Source: Arthrobacter sp. B0490 (lineage in GTDB: Bacteria > Actinomycetota > Actinomycetes > Actinomycetales > Micrococcaceae). Taken from it: 64,000 nucleotides of DNA. The translations under genes were made by a program, and so were the position numbers. The stretch covers positions 434,001 through 498,000 of the forward strand of contig NZ_PJIR01000003.1 of NCBI RefSeq assembly GCF_002929355.1, given 5' to 3'. Shown piece after piece: positions 35,604 to 44,558 of the stretch. The notes beneath the pieces were generated by a model, which saw only the letters and a program-made list of their open reading frames with translations, had not been told where the DNA came from and made no database searches. The stretch's first letter is position 1; each line of letters begins with the position of its first letter.

Positions 35604-36138
35604 CGAACACACCCAGCCCTTCGAGGAAGCCCGGAGGCAGCGAGACGCCGAGCAGGCCGCCGAACACGAACTGCAGCACCAGGGCGAGGATGACCGCGGT
35701 CACGAGGTTGCGCCACCACGGGCGGGCCCCGAGGGACCAGGCTGCGCCGAAGAACAGGATGGCCGCGGCGACGGGCCAGCCGAGCGGGACGATGAGGAAG
35801 GCATGCAACAGGACGAACCCGGCGAGCTTCCCGACGGTCAACCAGTCGGTCTTCGCCTCGAGGTCCACGTCCTCGCCCTCGTCGGCGGACCCGCGGTGAC
35901 CGCGGAGCACCTGGATGACGAGGCCCGTCCCGACGGCGACCAGCAGGGCGGAGACGGCGTACGGGAAGGCACGGGGGCCGATGTCGCTGGCCGAGGACGG
36001 GGTCTGGATCCCGGCCCCGGCGACGAACCCGACGATCCCGATGCTGACGATGAGGAGCGCGAAGACCAGCTCACCGATCGGCCTGCCGGGAGCGGCGGTC
36101 GTGCCGCTCCCGGGGCTGTTCTGGATGGAGGTGCTCAT
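35596..36138 (-). CDS. tctB: Tripartite tricarboxylate transporter small subunit TctB
   Basis: A 180-residue membrane protein, four predicted helices: LVFALLIVSIGIVGFVAGAG, PYAVSALLVAVGTGLVIQV, LAGFVLLHAFLIVPLGWPVA and VTAVILALVLQFVFGGLLGV. The motif IGPRAFPYAVS is typical for TctB. The polar loop between helices 2 and 3 is acidic. It lies 3 nt after tctC and overlaps tctA, as in the standard operon order C-B-A. Confidence 0.9.
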   Translation of the reverse strand: MSTSIQNSPGSGTTAAPGRPIGELVFALLIVSIGIVGFVAGAGIQTPSSASDIGPRAFPYAVSALLVAVGTGLVIQVLRGHRGSADEGEDVDLEAKTDWLTVGKLAGFVLLHAFLIVPLGWPVAAAILFFGAAWSLGARPWWRNLVTAVILALVLQFVFGGLLGVSLPPGFLEGLGVFGG

Positions 36139-36141
36139 CGG

Positions 36142-37149
36142 CTACAGCAGTCCGATGTCGGTGAGGGTCGTCTTGACGCTGGTGATGTCCTCGTCGAGGA
36201 AGGTCTGGAACTCCTCGCCGGTCAGGAACGCGTCCGACCAGTTGTTCTCCTCGAGCGTGGCCTTCCACGTGTCGGTCGCGTGCAGGTCGGTGACGAGCTG
36301 CGTGAGCTTCTCCGCCTGCGCGTCGTCGATGTTGCCGGGGGCGACGACGCCGCGCCAGTTGGTGAGCACGAGCTCCACGCCCTCCTCGGTGAGGGTCGGG
36401 GTCTCGGGCAGCTGCGGGGCTGCTTCCTCGCCGGACACCGCGAGCGCACGGAGCTTCCCGGCCTCGACCTGCTCGGCGTACTCGCCGACGCCGGAGATGC
36501 CGGCGTTGACCTTGTTGCCGAGCAGCGCGGCGAGTGATTCGCCGCCGCCCGAGTAGGGGATGTAGTTGAGGCTGTCCGGGGAGATGCCGGCCTCCTTCAG
36601 CATGGACCCGGCGAGGATGTGGTCGGCGCCTCCTGCCGAACCGCCGGTGATGGAGATGCCCTTGCCCTCGGCCTCGATGTCGTCGAGGAGGTCCTGGATG
36701 GTCTCGTACGGTGAGTCGGCGGGGACCACGACCACGAGGGGTTCCTCGGTGAGCCGGGCGATCGGGGTCGTGTCCTCGATGCGGGTGGCCGCGTTGTTGG
36801 TCTCGACGGCGCCGACCATGACGTAGCCCATGACCATCAGCGTGTTGGGGTCCGTCTCGGTGGCGAGCTGGGCGAGGCCGTTGGTACCGCCCGCCCCGCC
36901 GACGTTGACCACGGAGGCGTTGCCCACGAGGTCGTTCTCCTTGAGGTCCGACTCCATGGCCCGGCCGGTCTGGTCCCAGCCTCCACCCGGATCGGCGGGG
37001 ACCACGATGTTGAGCTTCTCGATGGTCCCTTCCGCGTCTCCTGCGGTGGTGCTCTCCGTCATCGAGCTGCAGGCCGAGAGGGCGAGCGCCGAGACGAGGG
37101 CGAGGGATGCGAGGGTCGAGCGGCGCGTCGTCGTGCGATCGATCGTCAT
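36142..37149 (-). CDS. tctC: Tricarboxylate-binding lipoprotein TctC
   Basis: A 335-residue extracytoplasmic binding protein of the TctC/Bug family. The signal peptide TLASLALVSALALSACSS ends in a lipobox (LSAC). The mature part begins LNIVVPADPGGGWDQTGRAM, the family ligand loop, then NVGGAGGTNGLAQLA and ITGGSAGGADHILAG. AAGGAAG lies upstream of the ATG at 37149. First gene of the tctC-tctB-tctA-usp transcript, divergent from a two-component system that is likely to control it. The exact acid transported (citrate, tricarballylate, other) is not determined. Confidence 0.93.
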   Translation of the reverse strand: MTIDRTTTRRSTLASLALVSALALSACSSMTESTTAGDAEGTIEKLNIVVPADPGGGWDQTGRAMESDLKENDLVGNASVVNVGGAGGTNGLAQLATETDPNTLMVMGYVMVGAVETNNAATRIEDTTPIARLTEEPLVVVVPADSPYETIQDLLDDIEAEGKGISITGGSAGGADHILAGSMLKEAGISPDSLNYIPYSGGGESLAALLGNKVNAGISGVGEYAEQVEAGKLRALAVSGEEAAPQLPETPTLTEEGVELVLTNWRGVVAPGNIDDAQAEKLTQLVTDLHATDTWKATLEENNWSDAFLTGEEFQTFLDEDITSVKTTLTDIGLL

Positions 37150-37196
37150 TGGTTTCTCTTCCTTGAGATGTGATGCGTGTCACCACTGCTGTTCTC

Positions 37197-37226
37197 AGGC
37201 TAGGAACGCTTCCGATCGGCGGTAAA
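37197..37226 (-). promoter_or_regulatory. Putative tctC promoter
   Basis: Read leftward: TTTACC (37226-37221), an 18-nt spacer, TAGCCT (37202-37197). It lies 48 nt before the tctC start, room for a leader with the observed ribosome binding site. Confidence 0.45.
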
Positions 37227-37234
37227 GCATGCGG

Positions 37235-37248
37235 TCGTAGTGCTCGTA
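37235..37248. promoter_or_regulatory. Direct repeat TCGTA-N4-TCGTA, possible response-regulator site
   Basis: The two 5-mers repeat with a 9-bp period and end 9 bp upstream of the tctC -35 element, the usual place for an activator. The neighbouring CitB-type regulator is the natural candidate. Confidence 0.35.
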
Positions 37249-37357
37249 TTGGTCTTTGTGGTCACCGGAGCCGGCCGAGTCGCCCGGGTCGGCTCGGGGT
37301 CGACCCGGAGCGGGCGCCGGCCCGCTGTGACGCGCCCGGGCGTGTCACACTAGGGGG

Positions 37358-38959
37358 ATGATCAGGTCGATGTCGCTTCGATCACAGCTGTTCTTCCTGC
37401 AGCTGGCCATCGTGCTCGTCATCGTCGTCGTCGCGGGCTCCACGGCCGTCGCCATGCAGCGTCTGCAGATCCGGGAACAGTACAAGGACCGCATGGTCGG
37501 CGTCGCCCAGTCGGTGGCGCAACTTCCCTCGGTGATCGATGCCTTCGACGAGGCGGACCCCAGCGCCACGATCCAGCCCATCGCCGACCTCATCCGCCAG
37601 TCCACGGGCGTGACGTACGTCGTCGTGACCGACGAGGACGGCATCCGCTACTCCCACCCGAACCCGGAGCTCATCGGCGAGGTGGTCTCCACCGACCCGT
37701 CGGCCCCCCTGTCCGGGCAGACGTTCGTGGGCACCCAGACCGGCACGCTCGGCGAGTCCTGGCGCGTCAAGGTGCCCATCTTCGACAGTGACGGCGGTAT
37801 CATCGGCACCGCGTCGGTGGGCACCCTCGAATCCGAGCTCGACGCCGACCTCTACGAGGACCTCCCCCGCCTGCTGGCCTGGCTGATCGTGGCCGCGCTC
37901 GTCGGGTCGGCAGGCGCCATCTGGATCTCCCGGCTCGTCTGGCGGCGCATCTACCGCCTCGAGCCGGAGCAGATCGCGTCCCTCCTCGAGACCCGCGACG
38001 CCATGATCCACGGCATCAGCGAGGGCATGGTCGCCGTCGACGAGGACCACCGGATCGCCCTCCTCAACGACGAGGCGAAGAGGCTGCTGGGGCTCGACGA
38101 CGACGCCACCGGCCGGTCCGCGGCGGAGGTCATGGAACCGTCCCTCGCGCAGCTCCTCACCGACCCCGCCGACACCGACGAGACGGTCCTGTCCGGCGAG
38201 CGGGTGCTCCTCGCGCGCACCTCGGACGCCCTCGTCGACGGCAAGCGCGTGGGTCGCGTCATGATCCTCCGCGACCGCACCGAGCTGTACCAGCTGCTGA
38301 CCGACCTCGACGGCGAGCGCGACGCGACGCAGGCGCTGCGGGCCCAGGCGCACGAGTTCGCCAACCGGATGCACACCATTTCCGGCCTGCTCGAGCTCGG
38401 CCGGACGGAGCAGGCCGTCGACTTCATCCAGCGTTCGGGGCACGGCGGCTCCCTCGTGTCGGGGAGCATCGCCCCCGGGATCCAGGATCCGGACGCCGCG
38501 AGCCTGCTGATGACCAAGAGCACCATCGCCGCCGAGAAGGGCATCACCCTGTCCATCGACGACACCTCGGTGCTCGAGGCCGACGGGACCACGGACGTGG
38601 TCACCGTGCTCGGCATCCTCATCGACAACGCGATGGAGGCCGTGACCGCCAGCGGCCGGCACGACGGGCAAGTCACGGTGCACCTCGCCGCCGAGGACCA
38701 CGTCCGGATCACCGTCTCCGACAACGGCCCCGGCGTCGCGGCGGACGAGGTCGACGGCATCTTCTCGTCCGGCTACTCGACCAAGGACGGCGGCCACACC
38801 GGGACACGCGGGTTCGGCCTCGCACTCGTGGACCGGATCGCGCGCCGCCGTTCCGGGCAGGTCGTCGTCGACGAGTCGGAGCTCGGCGGCGCCGAGTTCA
38901 CCGTATGGCTCGCGCCGTCGCTCGTCGCCGTCCCCCGTCCTCCCCTGCAGGTGCCATGA
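37358..38959 (+). CDS. CitA/DcuS-type sensor histidine kinase
   Basis: A 533-residue membrane kinase. Helix 1 (residues 12-32) and helix 2 (about 170-190) bracket an extracytoplasmic Cache/PAS sensor (QLPSVIDAFDEA, IRQSTGVTYVVVTDEDGIRY). A cytoplasmic PAS follows (ISEGMVAVDEDHRIALLND). The phospho-acceptor is His332 in QAHEFANRMHTISGLL, the noncanonical H-box of the citrate/dicarboxylate family, then the ATPase domain with IDNAMEA, SDNGPG and GTRGFGLALV. It should sense an extracellular carboxylate and phosphorylate the next gene product. The ATG at 37358 follows CACACT and AGGGGG, so leader status is unclear. Confidence 0.93.
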   Translation: MIRSMSLRSQLFFLQLAIVLVIVVVAGSTAVAMQRLQIREQYKDRMVGVAQSVAQLPSVIDAFDEADPSATIQPIADLIRQSTGVTYVVVTDEDGIRYSHPNPELIGEVVSTDPSAPLSGQTFVGTQTGTLGESWRVKVPIFDSDGGIIGTASVGTLESELDADLYEDLPRLLAWLIVAALVGSAGAIWISRLVWRRIYRLEPEQIASLLETRDAMIHGISEGMVAVDEDHRIALLNDEAKRLLGLDDDATGRSAAEVMEPSLAQLLTDPADTDETVLSGERVLLARTSDALVDGKRVGRVMILRDRTELYQLLTDLDGERDATQALRAQAHEFANRMHTISGLLELGRTEQAVDFIQRSGHGGSLVSGSIAPGIQDPDAASLLMTKSTIAAEKGITLSIDDTSVLEADGTTDVVTVLGILIDNAMEAVTASGRHDGQVTVHLAAEDHVRITVSDNGPGVAADEVDGIFSSGYSTKDGGHTGTRGFGLALVDRIARRRSGQVVVDESELGGAEFTVWLAPSLVAVPRPPLQVP

Positions 38960-39720
38960 CCGCCGTCGCACCCGCCCTCATCCCCACGCTGGTGGTGGAC
39001 GACGACCACGAGGTGGCAGGGATCCACACCGGGTTCCTGCTCGCGCACGGCGCGTTCGACGTCGTGGGCGCCGCGCACACCGGTACGCGTGCGCTGGAGC
39101 TCGCCGACGCACTGCGGCCGCGCCTCGTGCTGCTGGACATCCACCTGCCCGACATGACCGGCATCGACGTGCTGCGTGCGCTGCGGAACCGGCCCGGCGA
39201 GCCGCTCGACGTCATCGCGATCACCGCGGCCCGCGAGCTCGACACCGTGCGTGCGGCCGTCGCCGGCGGGGTGCTGCACTACCTCGTGAAGCCGTTCAGC
39301 GCCGCGGTGCTGAACCAGCGCCTGGACCACTACGTGGCGTACCGTCGCGACCTCGACGCCCAGGCCGAGGACGGCTCCGCGGCCCTCGACCAGGGGCGCA
39401 TCGACCAGCTCCTGCGGACGACGGCGGGGACCGCCGCGGGCGGCTCCCCCTCGGTCACCGCGACGATCACGACGCCGAAGGGCCTCTCAGCGCCCACGCT
39501 CGACGCCGTCATGCTGGACCTGCGGAGCCAGGGCCGCGGGACGTCCGCGTCCGACGTCGCCGAGCGGCTCGGCATGGCGCGCGTGAGCGCGCGGCGCTAC
39601 CTCGAGTTCCTCGTCTCGCGGGGGCAGGCACGGATCGTCCCGCAGTACGGCTCGGCAGGACGCCCCGAGAAGTTCTACGTGTGGACGGACCGGACGGGCT
39701 CGGCTCCAGGGTCGTCCTGA
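38956..39720 (+). CDS. CitB/DctR-type response regulator
   Basis: A 254-residue regulator partnered with the kinase; its ATG overlaps the kinase stop (ATGA). The receiver domain occupies residues 1-130 with the acidic pair in VVDDDHEV, phospho-acceptor Asp61 in LLDIHLPD, Thr in AITAA and Lys in YLVKPF. A 50-residue linker leads to a C-terminal winged helix-turn-helix (ASDVAERLGMARVSARRYLE, then GSAGRPEKFY), as in CitB/DcuR. Likely target: the divergent tctC promoter. Confidence 0.92.
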   Translation: MTAVAPALIPTLVVDDDHEVAGIHTGFLLAHGAFDVVGAAHTGTRALELADALRPRLVLLDIHLPDMTGIDVLRALRNRPGEPLDVIAITAARELDTVRAAVAGGVLHYLVKPFSAAVLNQRLDHYVAYRRDLDAQAEDGSAALDQGRIDQLLRTTAGTAAGGSPSVTATITTPKGLSAPTLDAVMLDLRSQGRGTSASDVAERLGMARVSARRYLEFLVSRGQARIVPQYGSAGRPEKFYVWTDRTGSAPGSS

Positions 39721-39906
39721 CCCGGAATCCGCTCAGGATCGACCCGGATCCGAGCGGCGCGCAGACCCTTTCCGCGCTCTCGGGTACGTTTGATTCCATG
39801 CTGGTCCCTCGGGACCCGGTGAGTGTCTCAGTGCGGCCGCCCGGCGCACACAGGTCACCGGAACCGCGCTTCGCGTGCGCGGGCAGGAAGTGGAGAGTGC
39901 TGGAGC

Positions 39907-41976
39907 GTGGGGACCGGAACACAGAACGACGCCGTCGAGGACGGGCAACGACACCGGGGCGATGCGCAGTTCACAGGACGCACCCTCCTCATCCGATCCA
40001 TCGTGCTGGTCACCGCCGTCCTCGGCCTCAACTACATCGTGTGGCGCTGGCTCTTCTCCATCAACTGGGATGCGTGGTGGATCGCGATCCCCCTCGTCCT
40101 GGCCGAGACCTACTCGCTCATCGACTCCCTCCTCTTCGGTTTCACCGTGTGGAGGCTGAGGAGGCGTGAACCCCCTGAAGCCCCGCCCGGACTCACCGTC
40201 GACGTCTTCATCACCACCTACAACGAGCCCCTCGACCTGGTCCTCACGACGGCGCGGGCAGCGAAGGCCATCCAGTACCCCCACAAGACGTGGATCCTCG
40301 ACGACGGCAACAGGGCCGAGGTCCGCGAGGCGGCGGAGGCCGAGGGCATCGGGTGGATCACGCGTTCCGCGGACTGGAAGGACATGCCCCGGCACGCGAA
40401 GGCGGGGAACCTCAACAACGCCCTGATGACCACGGACGGCGAGTTCCTGGTCATCCTGGACGCCGACCAGATTCCCGACCCGCTCCTCCTGCACAGGACT
40501 CTCGGGTACTTCACGAACGAGAAGATGGCTCTCGTGCAGACCCCGCAGGTCTTCGTCAACGTGCCCGATTCCGACCCCCTCGGAAGCCAGGCACCCCTCT
40601 TCTACGGGCCCATCCAGCAGGGGAAGGACGGCTGGAACGCCGCCTTCTTCTGCGGCTCGAACGCCATCATCCGCCGGGAGGCGCTGATGCAGCTCGGCGT
40701 CACCCGCTACGTGAGCGAGCTCGAACTCGCCCTGCACAAGGCGCTCAGGACATCGGGCAAGGTGATCGCGAAGGCCAAGAAGAACCTCGGCCCGGAGAAC
40801 CAACGGGTGGAGGCCGCGCTGGACCTCGTCGCGAAGGACCTGCGCCGCGTGCGCCGCCGACTGCAGAAGGGGGACGGGATCTCCGAGGTCACCTACGAGT
40901 TCCAGCAGCGCGTCACGGCCGTCACCCGCACGCTGGTCGCCGCGGACATCGCCGCCTTCCGCGAGGACCTCGCCTCCCTGGCGGACCTCGGGATCACCGG
41001 CCTCGATGCCGACCTGGAGGGAGCGTCGGCCGGTACTCCCGGTCTCGCCGTCGTCGACGACGGTGCCCTCGACCAGCTGGCACAGCGGTCCTGGTCCCCC
41101 CTCGCCGCGATCGACACCGTCCGCGTCCTCATCGAATCGGTCAACGCCGACCGCGGCGGCGAGGCGCAGGCGGTCATGCCGATGGCCACCATCTCGGTCA
41201 CCGAGGACATGGCCACCTGCATGCGGCTGCACTCCCTCGGCTGGGAATCGGCGTACCACCACGAGAAGCTGGCGGACGGCCTCGCGCCCGAGGACCTCAA
41301 CTCGATGCTGACCCAGCGGCTCCGGTGGGCCCAGGGAACCATCCAGGTGATGTTCCGCGAGAACCCCTTCGCGCAGAAGGGCCTGACGATCGCGCAGAAG
41401 CTCATGTACGGGGCGACGATGTGGAGCTACCTCTCCGGCTTCGCGGCCGTCGTCTACATCGCGGCCCCGATCATCTACCTGATCTTCGGCATCCTGCCGG
41501 TCGATTCGATCAGCACCGAGTTCTTCCTGCGCCTGATCCCGTTCCTGCTCGTCAACCAGCTCCTGTTCGCCGTCGTCGGCAAGGGCGTGAAGACGTGGCG
41601 CGGCCAGCAGTACTCGCTGGCCCTGTTCCCCGTCTGGATCCGGTCGATCACCTCGGCATTCGGCAACGTGTACCTCGGCCGGAGTCTCGACTTCGCGGTG
41701 ACCCCGAAGACGCTGCAGCAGGACGCCCAGCTGCGGTGGGACCTCGTGAAGCCGCAGCTCTGGGCCATGGGCCTGCTGGTCGGCGCCGCGATCGTCGGCC
41801 TCATCCGGATGCTCACCGGCCAGGCGGACGTCCTCGGCACCTCCGTCAACATCGTCTGGGTCGTCTTCGACCTCGTGATCTTCAGCGTGATCGTCGAAGC
41901 CGTCCGCTACCGGGGCTACGAGCACTACCAGGCCGATATCGCGAAGGCGAAGGCTCGGCAGGAAGCAAAGGGATGA
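39907..41976 (+). CDS. Cellulose-synthase-like processive glycosyltransferase (GT2) with large catalytic insert
   Basis: A 689-residue membrane synthase of the BcsA type. Two N-terminal helices (residues 25-75) precede the GT2 domain: VDVFITTYNEP at about 98, DADQIPD at 185, TED at 432 and QRLRWAQG at 470, the full D, DxD, TED, QxxRW set for processive beta-glycan synthesis. Five or so helices follow; there is no C-terminal PilZ domain, so no sign of c-di-GMP control. Residues about 262-428 are an extra helical, charged insert. GTG 39907 is a best guess (GGAGAG 9 nt upstream); GTG 39823 is possible. A TACGTT box lies at 39785. Polymer unknown. Confidence 0.85.
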   Translation: MGTGTQNDAVEDGQRHRGDAQFTGRTLLIRSIVLVTAVLGLNYIVWRWLFSINWDAWWIAIPLVLAETYSLIDSLLFGFTVWRLRRREPPEAPPGLTVDVFITTYNEPLDLVLTTARAAKAIQYPHKTWILDDGNRAEVREAAEAEGIGWITRSADWKDMPRHAKAGNLNNALMTTDGEFLVILDADQIPDPLLLHRTLGYFTNEKMALVQTPQVFVNVPDSDPLGSQAPLFYGPIQQGKDGWNAAFFCGSNAIIRREALMQLGVTRYVSELELALHKALRTSGKVIAKAKKNLGPENQRVEAALDLVAKDLRRVRRRLQKGDGISEVTYEFQQRVTAVTRTLVAADIAAFREDLASLADLGITGLDADLEGASAGTPGLAVVDDGALDQLAQRSWSPLAAIDTVRVLIESVNADRGGEAQAVMPMATISVTEDMATCMRLHSLGWESAYHHEKLADGLAPEDLNSMLTQRLRWAQGTIQVMFRENPFAQKGLTIAQKLMYGATMWSYLSGFAAVVYIAAPIIYLIFGILPVDSISTEFFLRLIPFLLVNQLLFAVVGKGVKTWRGQQYSLALFPVWIRSITSAFGNVYLGRSLDFAVTPKTLQQDAQLRWDLVKPQLWAMGLLVGAAIVGLIRMLTGQADVLGTSVNIVWVVFDLVIFSVIVEAVRYRGYEHYQADIAKAKARQEAKG

Positions 41977-44546
41977 CGCCGACCCACCCACGGCGGACGC
42001 AGTGGTGGACGGGCGCCCTGACCCTGATGGCGCTGTTGCTGGGACTCCTGGCCGGCGGTGCACCGGCACAGGCGGCTCCCCGCAGCCTCCCGGCCACCGC
42101 CGTGGCTCCGGTCGAGGACCCGACCGCGCTTGCCGAGGGCCGGTACTTCGGCCCGGAACTCGACTGGTCGTCCGACAGCGCCCGCGCCTACGCGGACCGC
42201 ACGGGCATCACGCCGTCGTTCTTCAGCCGTCCCGTCACCTACCCGCTCGACGCCGCAGCGGAGTCGAGCCTCTACGACCTCGCCCGCCAGGAGGCACCGC
42301 TCGGGGCTGTCGCCGTCGTGACCCTCGAACCGTCGGTACCGCTCCGAGAGCTCACGGCCGACGACGCCGCCCTCCTCGGCGACACGCTGCGGGCCGTCAC
42401 CGACGAGTTCCGCACCGCGTTCTTCGTCCGCTTCGCGCCGGAGATGAACGGCACCTGGTTCGGTTGGGGCCAGCAGCCCGCCGCGTACACCGACGCCTTC
42501 CGCACGGTCGCCGACGCCGTGCACCGGAAGGTGCCGGACGCTGCCATGGTGTGGGCGCCGTCCTACGCCGCCGGCTACCCCTTCACCGAGGCCTACGGGG
42601 CCGTGGAGGGCCTCGAGTCGGGTGCTGTCACGGGGCTCGACACCAACGGCAACGGCCTGATCGACGGGGGCGACGACCCCTATGCGCCGTACTACCCCGG
42701 CGACGACGCCGTGGACTGGGTGGGCCTGACCCTGTACCACTTCGGCAGCTACGAGCAGGGCGGAACCCGGAGCGCGGACGGCACCCGCGAGTACTCCGGT
42801 GCGATCACCACGTCCGTGGTGCCCGAGCGGGACAAGTTCGCCGATCAGCTCGCCGGGACCTACGGTGCGGCCCCCGGGGCCCCGCGGATCGACTTCGCGA
42901 AGGACTACGCCGCGGCGAAGGGCAAGCGGCTCCTCGTCCAGACGGCCGCCCTCCATGATCCCGAGGACGCCGACAGCGTCCCCGGAGCCGAGATCAAACG
43001 CGCGTGGCTGGACCAGCTGTTCGACCCGACCATCGCCGAGCGGTACCCCGAGATCGGGATGATCGCCTGGCTCGAGGCGTCGCGCCCGGAGCCCGAGGCC
43101 CAGGGCCACACGGTGGACTGGGGCCTCAGCGCGGACGAGGCGACGACGGCGACCCTCCGGGACGCGCTCGACTCGTTCCCGGTGCGGCTCGGTCCGATCA
43201 CGGAGGTCGTCGACCCGGAGGACGCGAACGAATCGACCCGGCAGGTCTGGCAGGCCGGCGCCCCCGTCAGCGCGGTGATGGGCTGGCTGGTCCTGTGCGT
43301 CGTCGGACTCTTCGCCCTGATCCTCCTGGCAGGGCTGGCCAGGCGCGTGGTTCCGCACTGGCGCTACCCGGACGAGCACGCGCCGCGGGATGCCCGGATC
43401 GACCTGCTGCGTGGCTGGATCATCACCTCGGTAATCGTCACGCATATCGAGGTCGCCGGACCCTGGTCCTTCATCTCGCGCACCCTCATCGGGACGATCA
43501 CCGGCGCCGAGCTGTTCGTCCTGCTGTCCGGCGTCGTGCTGGGGATGGTGCACCCCATGGCGGTGAAGCGCCGCGGAGCGGTGGAGGCCGCGAAGGGGAC
43601 CACCCGGAGGGCGGTCAAGCTCTACATCACGGCCCTCGTCGTCGTCCTCACGGTGTACCTGCTGTCCCTCGTGCCCTTCATCGACGCGTCCGTGCTGACC
43701 ACCTTCACGGACCGTGGGACGGGCGGGGACGGGGCCGGAGCCGCGGGCCGTGTCTACGACCTCTACCCGAACGTCGCGCGCCTCTTCGACTATCCGCCGG
43801 CAGGGTATGCCGTCCGGGACCTCCTGCTCCTCGCGATGGGCCCGTGGGCGTTCAACATCATGGGACTGTACGTGGTGCTGACGCTGACGGTCCCGCTGCT
43901 GGTCCTGATGCTCCGGAAGAGGCTGTGGTGGCTCCTGCTCGCCGTCAGCTGGGCGCTGTACGCCGTCGACGCCCTCTTCTCGCTGCGGGTCCTCCCCTCC
44001 CAGTTCCAGGACGTCTTCCCGCTGCTGACCTGGCAGGTGATCTTCGTCCACGGTGTCGTCCTCGGTTACCACCGTCGGGCCGTCATCGACGCCCTCAGCA
44101 CTCCTCGGGGGAAGGTCCTCGTGGGCGCCGCCGCCGGGCTGTACGCGCTCGCGCTCGGGACACTGTGGCTCGACCATGTCCTGGGGCTCGGACTCCCGTT
44201 CATCCCTGCCGGCTTCTACGGGACCCTCTACGACTCGGCGTACGTGAGGGTGTTCCTCCAGCCCGGGAGGCTCATCGACCTGGCGTTCTTCATCCTCGCC
44301 GCCCACGTGGTCCTGACCTCGTTCTGGCGGCCCATCAGCAGGGTCACGGGCTGGCTGTACATCCCGCTCGGGCGGGCCAGCCTGTACGTGTTCATCGTCC
44401 ACGTGTTCTTCGTGCTCGCGGTCGCGAACATCCCCCGGCTCGATGCCGGCAGCGTGTGGCAGGGCCTCGTCATCCATGCGGCGGTGACCCTGGTCATCTG
44501 GGTCATGGTGAAGAAGAGGTTCCTGTTCTCGGTGGTCCCGAACTAG
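41973..44546 (+). CDS. GH26-like hydrolase fused to OpgC-like acyltransferase
   Basis: An 857-residue two-part protein. A signal/anchor helix (residues 13-33) ends in AQAAP. Residues 45-420 resemble GH26 beta-mannanases: VRFAPEMNGTWFGWG with the putative acid/base Glu157 (family HExN is PExN here) and a possible nucleophile Glu368 in IAWLEASRP. A helix near residue 432 leads to residues 470-857, an OpgC/acyltransferase-3 membrane domain (ARIDLLRGWIITSVIVTHIE, TGAELFVLLSGVVLGMVHP, about ten helices). ATGA overlap with the synthase means joint translation. I infer trimming and O-acylation of the polymer made by the partner. Confidence 0.8.
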   Translation: MTPTHPRRTQWWTGALTLMALLLGLLAGGAPAQAAPRSLPATAVAPVEDPTALAEGRYFGPELDWSSDSARAYADRTGITPSFFSRPVTYPLDAAAESSLYDLARQEAPLGAVAVVTLEPSVPLRELTADDAALLGDTLRAVTDEFRTAFFVRFAPEMNGTWFGWGQQPAAYTDAFRTVADAVHRKVPDAAMVWAPSYAAGYPFTEAYGAVEGLESGAVTGLDTNGNGLIDGGDDPYAPYYPGDDAVDWVGLTLYHFGSYEQGGTRSADGTREYSGAITTSVVPERDKFADQLAGTYGAAPGAPRIDFAKDYAAAKGKRLLVQTAALHDPEDADSVPGAEIKRAWLDQLFDPTIAERYPEIGMIAWLEASRPEPEAQGHTVDWGLSADEATTATLRDALDSFPVRLGPITEVVDPEDANESTRQVWQAGAPVSAVMGWLVLCVVGLFALILLAGLARRVVPHWRYPDEHAPRDARIDLLRGWIITSVIVTHIEVAGPWSFISRTLIGTITGAELFVLLSGVVLGMVHPMAVKRRGAVEAAKGTTRRAVKLYITALVVVLTVYLLSLVPFIDASVLTTFTDRGTGGDGAGAAGRVYDLYPNVARLFDYPPAGYAVRDLLLLAMGPWAFNIMGLYVVLTLTVPLLVLMLRKRLWWLLLAVSWALYAVDALFSLRVLPSQFQDVFPLLTWQVIFVHGVVLGYHRRAVIDALSTPRGKVLVGAAAGLYALALGTLWLDHVLGLGLPFIPAGFYGTLYDSAYVRVFLQPGRLIDLAFFILAAHVVLTSFWRPISRVTGWLYIPLGRASLYVFIVHVFFVLAVANIPRLDAGSVWQGLVIHAAVTLVIWVMVKKRFLFSVVPN

Positions 44547-44558
44547 GTCCGGCCGCGG

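Noticed and set aside
39798..40169. ATG 7 nt after TACGTT upstream of the synthase as a leader ORF
   Set aside because: The frame overlaps the synthase by more than 200 nt out of phase and its product is an Arg/His/Pro-rich shadow; no stop-start coupling as at 19363 and 58796.
41925..44477. 850-codon minus-strand frame opposite the GH26-OpgC gene
   Set aside because: Composition is Glu/Arg/Asp/Gly low-complexity with no motif; the plus-strand frame has membrane helices and family motifs and is coupled to the synthase.
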